Shown: positions 1 through 7,838 of the stretch, one piece after another
How positions within the stretch are numbered: the stretch's first letter is position 1
Layout of the letters: every line of letters starts with the position of its first letter
NCBI GenBank assembly: GCA_930367205.1
Contig: OV884015.1
Location: forward strand, 105,774,509-105,838,508
Source: Acanthosoma haemorrhoidale
Taxonomy: Eukaryota; Arthropoda; Insecta; Hemiptera; Acanthosomatidae
DNA length: 64,000 bases
Reading direction: 5' to 3'
Translations under genes and position numbers: made by a program
The notes under the pieces: model-generated
Databases searched by the model: none
Told to the model about the DNA's origin: nothing
The model's input: the letters and a program-made list of their open reading frames with translations, nothing else

Positions 1-111
1 GCTTCTGAGTTAACAGTGATTTTCTTGAAACTTGAGAGAAGTTAGAATTTTAGTTTTGCCAAAGATTGAGGCAGACTAGAAGGTGTGTGTCATGATCTGC
101 CAAGACTTTCA

Positions 112-283
112 AAGCACTAAGTACCAAGCACCACAGTTGATTATCTAAGTACGCAAGTGTGCCATGTGATTAAGCCGAGACAGACTTTAAGCACTAAGTA
201 ACAAGCACTACAGTTGATTATCTAAGTACGCAAGTGCGCCCTGTGATTAAGCAGAGACAGACTTTAAGCACTAAGTACCAAGC
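112..283. repeat. 77-bp tandem repeat block A (about 2.2 copies)
   Basis: Copies start at 112, 189 and 266 (the third is partial), an exact 77-bp period. Each copy runs from aagcactaagta through gttgattatctaagtacgcaag to gccgagacagacttt with a few substitutions. The same monomer reappears at 884-1005 on the other side of the gag relic. The same block is found at the start of every unit, including the partial one. No protein is suggested by it. Confidence 0.9.
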
Positions 284-589
284 CGATATTTCCGATTTTA
301 GTTCTTCCCTTAATTGATCAAACTTCCCGCTCAACTCTTTTTGTTCTTTGTTATTTTCTTTAAGTGCGTTATTTTGACTGTTTAATTTTTCGTTTATTTC
401 TTTATTATTTTATTTTAATTTAATTATTTTCTGTTAAATTGACTGTTTAATTGGGCAAGGACCTGTTGCAACATCTTTGTCGTAGTGTTTTCACTCGGAT
501 TTACTTTGGGTTCGGGGTGTGGGTTCCCTGTTTTAGAGGCTGCGTTTGACCCAAAAGGTAGGCAGTATACCTGAATCTGACCTGGACAT
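284..589 (-). pseudogene. Decayed Gag N-terminus of an LTR retroelement, coiled-coil type
   Basis: On the minus strand an ATG at 589-587 opens a reading frame beginning MSRSDSGILPTF. After a shift near the TTTTGGG run it continues as a low-complexity stretch, then MLQQVLAQLNSQ. After another shift it gives a lysine/glutamate/asparagine-rich coiled-coil segment with NSQNNALKENNKEQKEL and KFDQLREELKSEI, then stops abruptly at 77-bp repeat DNA. Two frame breaks make it non-coding now. It does not resemble the Gag of the intact gypsy element in units 2-5. A retroelement origin is inferred from its position 131 nt downstream of a primer-site-like sequence (720-738); the family cannot be named. Confidence 0.55.
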
Positions 590-883
590 ATTTGTTTTCG
601 TGTGTGTACAACAAATGTGAAATTATGAGAAAATATAAATTGTTAGTGGTTAGTACTAGTTATTATTCTAACATGCAATACCTCACAATTCCTTTGGTTT
701 CTTTAGAATTTTTTAAGTTAATCCCGGAGCGGCCCCCATTGAAACCTACCTTATTTTTTACCATTTATTTTTCTACTTTATTTGATCAATTTACCTTAAC
801 TAATTTGGCAGGTCCGTCATGAGATTTTTAAATCAAATTGTTTTATGTCTTTGACATAGGAATTTATCCCGATTGAATCCCTG
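590..883 (-). mobile_element. Relic LTR end and leader of the retroelement at 284-589
   Basis: Between the gag relic and the second 77-bp block. On the minus strand it reads LTR-like sequence with an AATAAA signal, then TGGGGG at the primer site (738-720), then about 130 nt of leader before the gag ATG. The start of the LTR is not visible. A 76-codon plus-strand open frame here begins with TTG and is not supported as a gene. Confidence 0.45.
720..738 (-). other. Decayed primer-binding site, tRNA-Pro-like
   Basis: Minus-strand TGGGGGCCGCTCCGGGATT. Compared with the complement of a eukaryotic tRNA-Pro 3' end as recalled (TGGGGGCTCGTCCGGGATT), 16 of 19 positions agree and the three mismatches are adjacent. 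The reverse complement also has the A58/C61 pattern of a tRNA T-arm followed by a discriminator C and CCA. Confidence 0.55.
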
Positions 884-1005
884 AGATTAAGCCGAGACAG
901 ACTTTAATCACTAAGTACCAAGCACTACAGTTGATTATCTAAGTACGCAAGTGTGCCCTGTGATTAAGCCGAGACAGACTTTAAGAACTAAGTAATAATA
1001 ATAAT
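884..1005. repeat. 77-bp tandem repeat block B plus (AAT)n
   Basis: Monomer starts at 906 and 983 keep the 77-bp period of block A. The second copy breaks down into a short taataataataataat microsatellite. Blocks A and B bracket the retroelement relic, so either the relic sits inside an older array or the 77-bp repeats belong to its LTR. Confidence 0.85.
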
Positions 1006-1322
1006 AATCTGACGTATTTTTCAATAGAATGATTTCTTCTTTTAATTTTGAATTTACATTATAATTATATTATTAAAATATTAAATGATTAAAACAGTCC
1101 GCACATTTTGAGGACCCTACTTCCACACTTGGTCATTAGCACTGTAGCACTCTCTTAACCGCTATTTTCACGATTAATCCGGTGTGTCTGAAAGCCCATT
1201 TTGTTCTTACAACATTTTATCAAGGTTTATATCAACGCACATTTCCAGATTAGTGAAAATATATTTAAATAAATATTTATTTAAAGGAATTTACAATCTG
1301 CTCTAATAGGGCGTATATATAC
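1006..1322. other. Non-coding, ends at empty retrotransposon target (TA)4
   Basis: AT-rich stretch with no recognisable gene. It ends in gggcg followed by (TA)4 and catagcc. This (TA)n run is the exact insertion point of the gypsy element in units 2-5; unit 6 has (TA)5 here. Confidence 0.8.
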
Positions 1323-1571
1323 ATAGCCTGGGATTCCCCAGATTCATCAGGGAAATGTCCTTATTCGTTAAAAAGAATTCATGGATCAGGGATACAACCC
1401 CTTACTAACACTGCTCTTGCATCTTCGTCACTGGTGTGCAGTAACAGTGGAGACAATGAGAGACTACCTGTAGAAGAAGCCTGGGTAAGAACTCCAAAGG
1501 ATGTTTTAGCATCAAAAGGTTTATTTACTAACGTTATTTTTAGTGGGGTCCTCCATTGTTTAAACCAGTAA
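1323..1571 (+). other. Exon-like ORF without ATG (82 codons), unknown product
   Basis: The plus frame runs ATA GCC TGG GAT ... to TAA at 1569-1571. It contains stretches such as AWDSPDSSGKCPYS, SLVCSNSGDNERLP and EEAWVRTPKDVL and has no in-frame ATG. An AG at 1325-1326 follows an AT/pyrimidine tract, and GGTAAGA (GT at 1485) after the EEAW codons is a good 5' splice-site match, so this may be an internal exon (about 1327-1484) of a host gene or a captured fragment. No difference was seen among the six copies. The family is not recognised. In units 2-5 the gypsy element lies just upstream of the AG. Confidence 0.35.
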
Positions 1572-2239
1572 GTCTAAATAGGGTTTAGTTTGGATTTGTA
1601 CATGAGAATTTCGTTTTCAAATTTGGGATGTGATTTTTTGACTGAGAGACATGTTCCATGTTGGTCCGTTCTGAAGTTGGAATATTAGGTTTAGAACTGA
1701 ATGTGTTGTGGGATGACCAAAAATAAAAAAACCCTGCGAATAATAAATTGTTCCCATCATTCAATAACATAAATTAAATTAAACATAAAACCAGCAATGT
1801 ACAGTAACTCTTTTTAGTTAGCAAGAGTTAAAATAAGGTTTGACAATCCTTAAAATGCAAAGTAAATCGAGCTAAGGAGCTTAAGAGGAGGAGGAGAGTG
1901 GAGAAGGTGAAGTTCAATATTGCTACAGCTGAAATACAATCCGGTGTTGTATATTAGAAGTTCCTTCCTCTGTAAATAAATTTCTTCCGTGTTGTTGAAT
2001 ATTGTCAACTAATAATATAATATTAATAAAACCTTATACTATCATTGAATATTGTTTTGTTTGTTATTGTGAATATATCTCTTAGATTTGGATTTATTAG
2101 TGTGTTTCAACATCCATCTTCTGTTGAAAATAGGCTCTTAGAGTAAAGCGTGAGTAAAAATATTTTCTTAAAAATTAAAACTATTCTAAAACGTAAACTT
2201 TCCGTTTGGAAGATCTTTGTTGATGATGAAAAGAGAGAT
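1572..2239. other. AT-rich spacer, nothing recognised
   Basis: No supported gene. A 61-codon minus-strand open frame (1585-1770) is present in all units with one substitution in unit 5, but it has no recognisable domain or homologous context. Confidence 0.6.
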
Positions 2240-2410
2240 ATGGCCCGAGGACGATACAAACAACACACAGTGCACTTCACAAATGGACTGAGCTTTACAT
2301 TTGTAACAATTTGTATTCACAAATTTTTAAGAGATACCAATCATATAGCTGAGTGGTTAGCTTCACTGTTTGCAAGTTCACAAGTCTTTTGGGGCTTGTA
2401 CACTTGTTAA
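2240..2410 (+). CDS. Hypothetical 56-residue ORF
   Basis: The first ATG is at 2240 (gatATGG, fair Kozak) and the frame closes with TAA at 2408-2410. The product starts MARGRYKQHTVHF and has a moderately hydrophobic middle (SFTFVTICI) and a W/F-rich C-terminus (QVFWGLYTC). Among the six copies I see four substitutions inside it: three silent (ACA/ACG in unit 2, GCC/GCT in unit 5, GTC/GTT in units 4-5) and one replacement (Y54C in units 4-5). That hints at coding but is too few to prove it. The open frame extends upstream to a GTG, which is not a plausible eukaryotic start. Function unknown; it could be a gene fragment. Confidence 0.3.
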   Translation: MARGRYKQHTVHFTNGLSFTFVTICIHKFLRDTNHIAEWLASLFASSQVFWGLYTC

Positions 2411-3107
2411 TTAAGTATTAAGCCCACTATCTCATTATTTAGTAGGGGTATGATGTTATAAGGAAAATGCAGCGGAAGCTAGTTTTTTTGTTAAATTAGG
2501 AATGACAAAACGAATGAAATATGGATAAATAATCTTATATTTAGCATTAAAATAAAACAGTAATCACTATACTTTATATACATTACATATAACATGAATA
2601 ATAATAAATCATATAATTTTATAAAATATTTCTTACATTATTAATTTTTACATAGCAGTTTATGAAATTTCTGTGATTAAATTGCATGAATTGTTCCCTT
2701 TTAATTTTTTATTAAATTATGACATTATATAATTCGGGAAGTAGGACAAGTAATACACAAATACAATAATAATCGTCATCATGGCAATAAAAGCCTTAGC
2801 ATATACATCGGTCTGACAATACGGTTATAAGACAACGTACTAATAAATCCCAGACATACTTGAAGGTTAATAAAAAAAATTATTTGATAATAATTCAATT
2901 AGTATATGATAATGATTTGGGGTACAAAAAATAATTGGAATACAAATATTTTAGGCTCATGACGTCATGATATATCTTGATTGTTAAAGTTTGTGAAGTC
3001 TGTTGTTGTCTGCATGAAGATAACTGAATGAAGTCTGCTGATAGGCTGCTAAGTAGTACGAGCCTTCGACATCTGCAATAGTGATACAAATTAGTTATAA
3101 ATGCAAA
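2411..3107. other. AT-rich spacer with a TGACGTCA palindrome
   Basis: No gene is supported. The only distinctive sequence is the 12-bp palindrome CATGACGTCATG (2958-2969), whose core TGACGTCA (2960-2967) is a perfect CRE/ATF-type site. It is present in all six units but has no promoter context that I can see. Confidence 0.5.
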
Positions 3108-3620
3108 ATAAGAATAAAATAAATAGAAAATCTTCTTATGACTAACGATTTCATATCATCCTCATAATTTAAAAATGGTTTATACCAAAAATAGAGAAAA
3201 ATTCGTCCATATCTTTTGAAATCGTTGTACATTATTTCATTTACTAAAATAAATCGAAAAAATTTTACCTTTAAATTTGATGATATGATTGTAGTTGTGA
3301 TCACCAGTGATCCAGGTGGGATGACTCCGTGCTCTTTGGATGGTGGAGTTTCATGTATACATCATGTCCACATAATGCCAATAATGAATTTTTTCAGGCT
3401 CCTTACTAGATAGTTAGGGTCACTAGGCAGATGAGGTATTCATTTTTTTTCTGAAATAAATTTGGTTATACATACAAAGTCATATTACAATAAATATAAA
3501 AAAATCTTCTAATATGAAAACAGTTTAATATCATCCTTATAAATAAAAAAAGCTAATTCAAAATATAAATAAAAGTTGGTAACATAATTTTGCGTAAAAA
3601 AATCATGCATATGTACGTAT
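3108..3620. repeat. Diverged AT-rich repeats, left flank of the gypsy relic
   Basis: Two degenerate copies (about 3128 and 3509) of a motif of the form aaatcttct-atatgaaaacagtttaatatcatccttataaataaa; the second is followed by atcatgcat at 3602. The same motif recurs four times at 5032-5690, beyond the gypsy relic. Confidence 0.6.
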
Positions 3621-3712
3621 GTAAAACAGTTATATAAGTTGAGGGAATCAACTGATATCGGTTTCAAATTATCACTTCTATCTACAGACTCTAATTACAA
3701 CTTTAAAAACTT

Positions 3713-4990
3713 TCAGTATCTCTTATCAATGTAACCTTTCTCAAATACTATACTGTACTTAACTATAAATCTTTCTATTTTCATATCATCTAATTTTATT
3801 TTGAACCCGTCTTCTTCGATATGTTCATTAAAATTCACTTTAACTTCTTCATTTTTTTCTTTCTTCTTCTCTGTATTTCTTGTTTCATCTTCTTTCTTCT
3901 GTATTATTTGTAGATTCTCATTATGGATTAATCTAAACATTTTTATAATATCTAATCCTTTAAGAAAATCTTCAAAATAATCTCTCTTGACAATGAACAC
4001 ATCAACATATTTTCTATGTCAAAAATGTTTAATTTTTGAGTTACTAAACTTTTTTTTCACACCATTGACTGTTTTTAAAAGTATCTTATTTACTTCTTCT
4101 GTCTTTTTCTTTATATTAGTTAATTTTGAATTTATTATAGAGCATTGGGATCCTGGATCGGATGTCCCATTTACCTGTTACTTCTCTTTTTATGATATTT
4201 TTACTTTAATCAATGGTGTGGTTATTCGTTTTTATGTTCAGTAATTAGATCTACTTCTAATACTAAGTTGCTCCCTATTATTCTAGTTTCATTTTTTATC
4301 TATTTTAAACCGGCATGAAGCATCTTCATGATCCCTGATACAATTGTTTAATTGTTCACAGTTATTCCATGGATTTTTCTCTTGAAATTTGTTTTTACTG
4401 TACAGGTTTTCCATTTTTCTTTGTTATGAATTTTTTTTGTTCACTAGGCCCTCACATTTTTTAATTTCATAAAATAATCTAGATGAATTCTCACGTTTTT
4501 CTTGATCTATCTTTTTTCTGATAAAGTAGGTAAACCTGCAGTTAGTGCATGGATTTTTCTCTTGAAATTTTTTTTTACTCTACAGGTTTTTCATTTTTCT
4601 TTGTTATGAATTTTTGTTGTTCACTAGGCCCTCACATTTTCTGATTTTATAAAATATTCTAGATGAATTATCACGTTATTCTTGATCTATCTTTTTTCTG
4701 ATAAAGTAGGTAAACCTGCTATAAGCTATTATAAAGATATAAGCATCACTAAAGACTGTTTAGCATTTGAGTTTTTGCATGTAAGCTTCTCAATAATAAA
4801 CTTTTCTGCTATATGTTTTAAATTTAGTTGATTCTCTTTCTTCTGTGTGGATTCAATGTTATTTTTTCTCATGATTGTTCCGCATTTAAATCATCAAAAT
4901 ACATTGTTTTCATTTTCTCTGTTAATGTAATCCACACTGTCTTCTCTTCACCTCTCTTACTAAAACTATTTTTCAGTCTTTTATAAATAT
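3713..4990 (-). pseudogene. Relic gag-pol fragment of a Ty3/gypsy element related to the intact one
   Basis: On the minus strand, reading from 4990 down, decayed Gag peptides line up with the intact element's Gag: a KRLKNSFSKR...VWITLTEK segment (intact: KKVKNSLKKR...IWIKLTKE), then AGLPTLSEKR (intact: AGLPEFILNR), then a broken zinc-knuckle region with NCEQLN...H...C. Near 4213 Pol starts with TPLIKVKIS, an SDPGS at the protease position (intact: YDSGS), then a 95-codon open piece (4000-3713) with FLKGLDIIKMFRLIHNENLQI and VNFNEHIEEDGF, matching intact Pol residues about 83-170. In-frame stops and shifts are frequent. Homology ends before RT. This is an old, truncated copy in the same orientation as the young element. 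Confidence 0.85.
4368..4719. repeat. 180-bp tandem duplication inside the gag relic
   Basis: The segment starting catggatttttctcttg at 4368 is repeated at 4548, and both copies end in ataaagtaggtaaacctgc. It corresponds to the Gag region between the AGLP motif and the zinc knuckle. The two copies differ from each other and vary between units, making this one of the more variable parts of the unit. Confidence 0.9.
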
Positions 4991-5031
4991 AATTATTCTA
5001 TAAAGTTGGTAACAAAATTGTGCGAACAATA

Positions 5032-5690
5032 ATCATGCATATATCTTTATCTATCATTTATATTATTTACTTATATTATAAGAATAAAATCTTCTCATAC
5101 GAAGGCAGTTTAATATCAAACTTATGAATAAAAAAAAGTTTGCTAAAAAAATAAATAAAAGCTGAAAAAATATTTTGCGTACAAAAATCATGCATATATA
5201 TTTTGCTATCAATTATATTATTTACTTATATTATAAAAAAACAAATATTCTCATATGAACACAGTCAATTATAATCTTTATAAATAAATAAATCGTTATT
5301 CATCTTAAGGTAAAAAATTCATATCGTGCTTAAAAATAAAAAAAGTTTATTCAAATAATAAATAAAAACATTATACTTACAAATATCATGCATATATATC
5401 TATCATTTATATTATTTACTTATATGGTAAGAAAAAAAATGTCTCATGCGAAAACAGTTTAATATCATCCTTATATATCAAGAAATTGTTATATATAAAA
5501 ATAAAAAGAAAAATTGGTTAAAAAAAATGGTTATAAAAATCATGCATGTATATATATCTATCATTCATATCATTATTTACTTTCTCACTACTATTATACT
5601 CACTCATTACTATATATATGATTTCTCATAGGACAACAGTTAATTATCATCCTTAATAATCAAATAAGATTATTCAATAATTTATACCCA
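5032..5690. repeat. Diverged AT-rich repeats, right flank of the gypsy relic
   Basis: The word atcatgcat occurs at 5032, 5187, 5385 and 5539 (spacings 155, 198 and 154). Each is followed by a tatatatctatcatttatattatttactta-like tract and a tctcatacgaa-acagtttaatatcatcctta-like tract. Copies are degenerate and of unequal length. No coding potential was recognised; a 61-65 codon frame here is low-complexity. Confidence 0.75.
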
Positions 5691-5734
5691 ACAGATTTCC
5701 AGATATTGACACCACGACTCTAACTGTTTTTTAG

Positions 5735-5850
5735 GAGTGAACTATTCCAGAGACGAAGATACTTGCTATCTTAACTACAGGCCACTACGATACACCATAC
5801 AGACCACAGATGTTGGTAGGCTAGGGGAAGTAGAAGGGTTAAGTCTTTGA
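5735..5850 (+). other. Exon-like ORF, 37 codons to a stop, unknown product
   Basis: A pyrimidine-rich acceptor-like tract (ctgttttttag, AG at 5733-5734) precedes an open frame from 5737 to TGA at 5848-5850, including NYSRDEDTCYLNYRPLRYT and TDVGRLGEVEGL. An AATAAA follows at 5899-5904. The arrangement resembles the terminal exon of a plus-strand gene convergent with the Smr gene. Unit 6 has a silent AAC-to-AAT change. Unit 2 lacks the whole segment. I do not recognise the protein, and the frame does not join productively to the 1323-1484 exon candidate by simple GT-AG splicing. Confidence 0.3.
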
Positions 5851-5998
5851 AATATTGACCGAACCTTTTTGACCTAATGACAACTATCAATATGTTAAAA
5901 TAAATTACCGTAAGACCATAAAATTATATCTTTCAGAGACCGTAAGCTTAACCATAGCAATGAAGACTATATCCAATTTTTATGAGATTATACAAAAT

Positions 5999-6004
5999 TT
6001 TATT
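5999..6004 (-). terminator. Poly(A) signal of the CUE-Smr gene, unit 1
   Basis: Minus-strand AATAAA, 47 nt beyond the TAG stop. Equivalent sites lie at 30932-30937, 42973-42978, 55014-55019 and 62284-62289. Unit 2 has none because of its deletion. Confidence 0.6.
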
Positions 6005-6050
6005 TCACCAGGACCATATTTAATTGAACGCAGCAGAATTAATCTCTAGC

Positions 6051-6545
6051 CTAATCAATCGTAACAATGTTAACCTTAAGTAGTCCTGGATTCTTCTCAT
6101 AAAACTCCACACCCCTATCAGAAAGCCATGCTGAAATTGCTGGCTTAAGTTTAGGCTGTCCATCAAGGGAGTGCAACCCTCTACCCGTTATAACAGAAAC
6201 AAAAGTGGTCTTACGACCGGAATCTCGAAGCCTGGAAGTGACTTCATCTATGAAGAGGTCAAGTACGTCCAGAGCTTCGGACACGAATAGGAAATGCAAA
6301 TCTAAACGTGTCCATGTATCATTCACATGATACCTAATAATCGACCTAGCAGACAAAGGCCTAATCCTTCTACCTCCCTCGGTACTCCACCTGGTCTTTG
6401 TGTAAGGCGGTTGATCTAAAGGTGTGAAGAAGCAAATAGCTTCGTCTACGGAATCGTTCACTCCGGCTAAAACAAAAGTTAGTGTTTGTTCGTCCATGTC
6501 TGGGAATCTGTCGGATAAATAAGTTAACGAAGTAGACTTACTCAT
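6051..6545 (-). CDS. CUE-Smr domain protein (Cue2/N4BP2-like endonuclease family), copy 1
   Basis: The 164-residue product is intronless within the CDS. Residues about 6-41 (LSDRFPDMDEQTL...VDEAICF) fit a CUE ubiquitin-binding helix bundle: the FP motif, then a V-L-x-x-V-N-x-S-V-D-E-A-I pattern. Residues 80-162 form an Smr domain: LDLH at 81-84, the helix EALDVLDLFIDEV, TGRGLHS at 120-126, a GQPKLKPAISAWL helix and a closing NPGLLKVNI strand. In the family, the D and H of DLH and the R of the GRG motif are tied to RNA cleavage; all are present. The usual G after LDLH is F here. CUE + Smr is the core of yeast Cue2, worm NONU-1 and the C-terminus of N4BP2, which cut mRNA at collided ribosomes, but this protein is far shorter. 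Unit 1 alone has F at residue 40. An ATG start in a gtaATGA context is used. The cellular role is inferred from family. Confidence 0.85.
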   Translation of the reverse strand: MSKSTSLTYLSDRFPDMDEQTLTFVLAGVNDSVDEAICFFTPLDQPPYTKTRWSTEGGRRIRPLSARSIIRYHVNDTWTRLDLHFLFVSEALDVLDLFIDEVTSRLRDSGRKTTFVSVITGRGLHSLDGQPKLKPAISAWLSDRGVEFYEKNPGLLKVNIVTID

Positions 6546-6611
6546 TACGGCGATGATGATCGGGACACTGTATCCAATATGTGCACACTTTAAAAGTCAG
6601 AGCTGGACTGA

Positions 6612-7119
6612 CTGAAATCATAGGAAAGTTTGCAAGTGACGGTGGAGTGGGGGACCCAGGTACCGAAATTCTTTATATTGGCAAACCCTCACCCAGGTAA
6701 AAACATCTTTTGACCTGGTGTAAATGTCTAAAAAAGACGATTTCTCTTTACTTCTATTTTTTTTTATACATGGAAAGAAACTACTATTTTTTTAATTTGA
6801 ATTCAAAACCGAGGTTAATACTTCTGTTTTACAGAAGACCTAAAGGAGAATTATTTCGGGCACGAATAATATAAGTGATCAATTGTAGTCTCATAATTAA
6901 TATGTGAGCGGGGAAATATACCAAATATTGCAGGTTCCAGAAAAAATTCTAGGTTTTTTTATTGTTCCTTGGTGGCTAGAATGCACAGAAACCTTCGACA
7001 CATTTTCAAGTCTACCTATTCTTTAAAAAAAACGTCATATTGTAAAAATAGTAAACAAATACAACGAATAATAAAACAAAAGGCCGTAGTTAGGAAAACG
7101 CACGTGGGAGAGCACTTAC
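6612..7119 (-). other. Candidate 5'-UTR intron of the CUE-Smr gene
   Basis: On the minus strand CATG|GTAAGTGC (GTAAGT at 7114-7119) is a full consensus 5' splice site, and cctatgatttcag|TCAG (AG at 6612-6613) is a good acceptor 66 nt upstream of the ATG. Splicing would give a 508-nt intron and a short exon 1 starting near a TCAGTC initiator (7176-7181). The ATG at the exon end would open only a five-codon upstream ORF. Equivalent introns: 18307-18814, 31545-32052, 43586-44093, 55627-56134 and 62897-63404. Confidence 0.4.
6671..6677 (-). promoter_or_regulatory. Candidate TATA box of the CUE-Smr gene
   Basis: Minus-strand TATAAAG, 126 nt upstream of the ATG. It lies inside the candidate intron, so it would serve an alternative, unspliced start about 30 nt downstream. 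Equivalent positions: 18366, 31604, 43645, 55686 and 62956. Confidence 0.3.
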
Positions 7120-7532
7120 CATGAACAAATCAATTATGATACGGAATTTTTTCTACAGTATCGATAATATGTGACGACTGAAGGCGACAATTGTGTAAAC
7201 AAATAATGTAAATACAGCTGAAGAAAAGTCCGACCTCCCCACCAACCCCGCTTCTGAGTTAACAGTGATTTTCTTGAAACTTGAGAGAAGTTAGAATTTT
7301 AGTTTTGCCAAAGATTGAGGCAGACTAGAAGGTGTGTGTCATGATCTGCCAAGACTTTCAAAGCACTAAGTACCAAGCACCACAGTTGATTATCTAAGTA
7401 CGCAAGTGTGCCATGTGATTAAGCCGAGACAGACTTTAAGCACTAAGTAACAAGCACTACAGTTGATTATCTAAGTACGCAAGTGCGCCCTGTGATTAAG
7501 CAGAGACAGACTTTAAGCACTAAGTACCAAGC

Positions 7533-7838
7533 CGATATTTCCGATTTTAGTTCTTCCCTTAATTGATCAAACTTCCCGCTCAACTCTTTTTGTTCTTTAT
7601 TATTTTCTTTAAGTGCGTTATTTTGACTGTTTAATTTTTCGTTTATTTCTTTATTATTTTATTTTAATTTAATTATTTTCTGTTAAATTGACTGTTTAAT
7701 TGGGCAAGGACCTGTTGCAACATCTTTGTCGTAGTGTTTTCACTCGGATTTACTTTGGGTTCGGGGTGTGGGTTCCCTGTTTTAGAGGCTGCGTTTGACC
7801 CAAAAGGTAGGCAGTATACCTGAATCTGACCTGGACAT
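7533..7838 (-). pseudogene. Gag relic (coiled-coil type), unit 2
   Basis: Copy of the unit 1 relic with the same frame breaks. Its primer-site relic is at 7969-7987. It keeps the ttattttatttt variant shared only with unit 1; units 3-7 have ttattttctttt. Confidence 0.5.

Larger units (their letters stand above)
1..7249. repeat. Tandem array unit 1 (7249 bp, no gypsy insertion)
   Basis: First full copy of the array unit. The sequence at 1 (gcttctgagttaacag) recurs at 7250, 18945, 32183, 44224, 56265 and 63535 in the same orientation, followed each time by the same order of features. Unit 1 has the empty retrotransposon site near 1315-1322 with (TA)4, and lacks an 18-bp segment (after about 1182) that units 2-6 have. 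The unit phase is set only by the window start. Confidence 0.97.

Noticed and set aside
112..283. 77-bp repeats as a CRISPR array
   Set aside because: Direct tandem monomers with no unique spacers, in eukaryotic-type DNA without cas genes.
592..822. 76-codon plus-strand ORF in every unit
   Set aside because: Begins with TTG and lies antisense to the LTR/leader of a retroelement relic.
2895..3089. 64-codon minus ORF, and the 61-codon minus ORF at 1585-1770
   Set aside because: No recognisable domain or context, and the 64-codon frame starts with TTG; copy conservation alone is expected in a young array.
3713..4000. 95-codon minus ORF as an independent gene
   Set aside because: It aligns with the protease-RT linker of the intact Pol and is a surviving open piece of the relic; its upstream part is broken by stops.
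3987..4244. 85-codon plus-strand ORF
   Set aside because: Antisense to the gypsy pol relic, and the start is not ATG.
5446..5631. 61-65 codon I/K/Y-rich ORF
   Set aside because: Low-complexity AT-rich repeat DNA; the start is not ATG.
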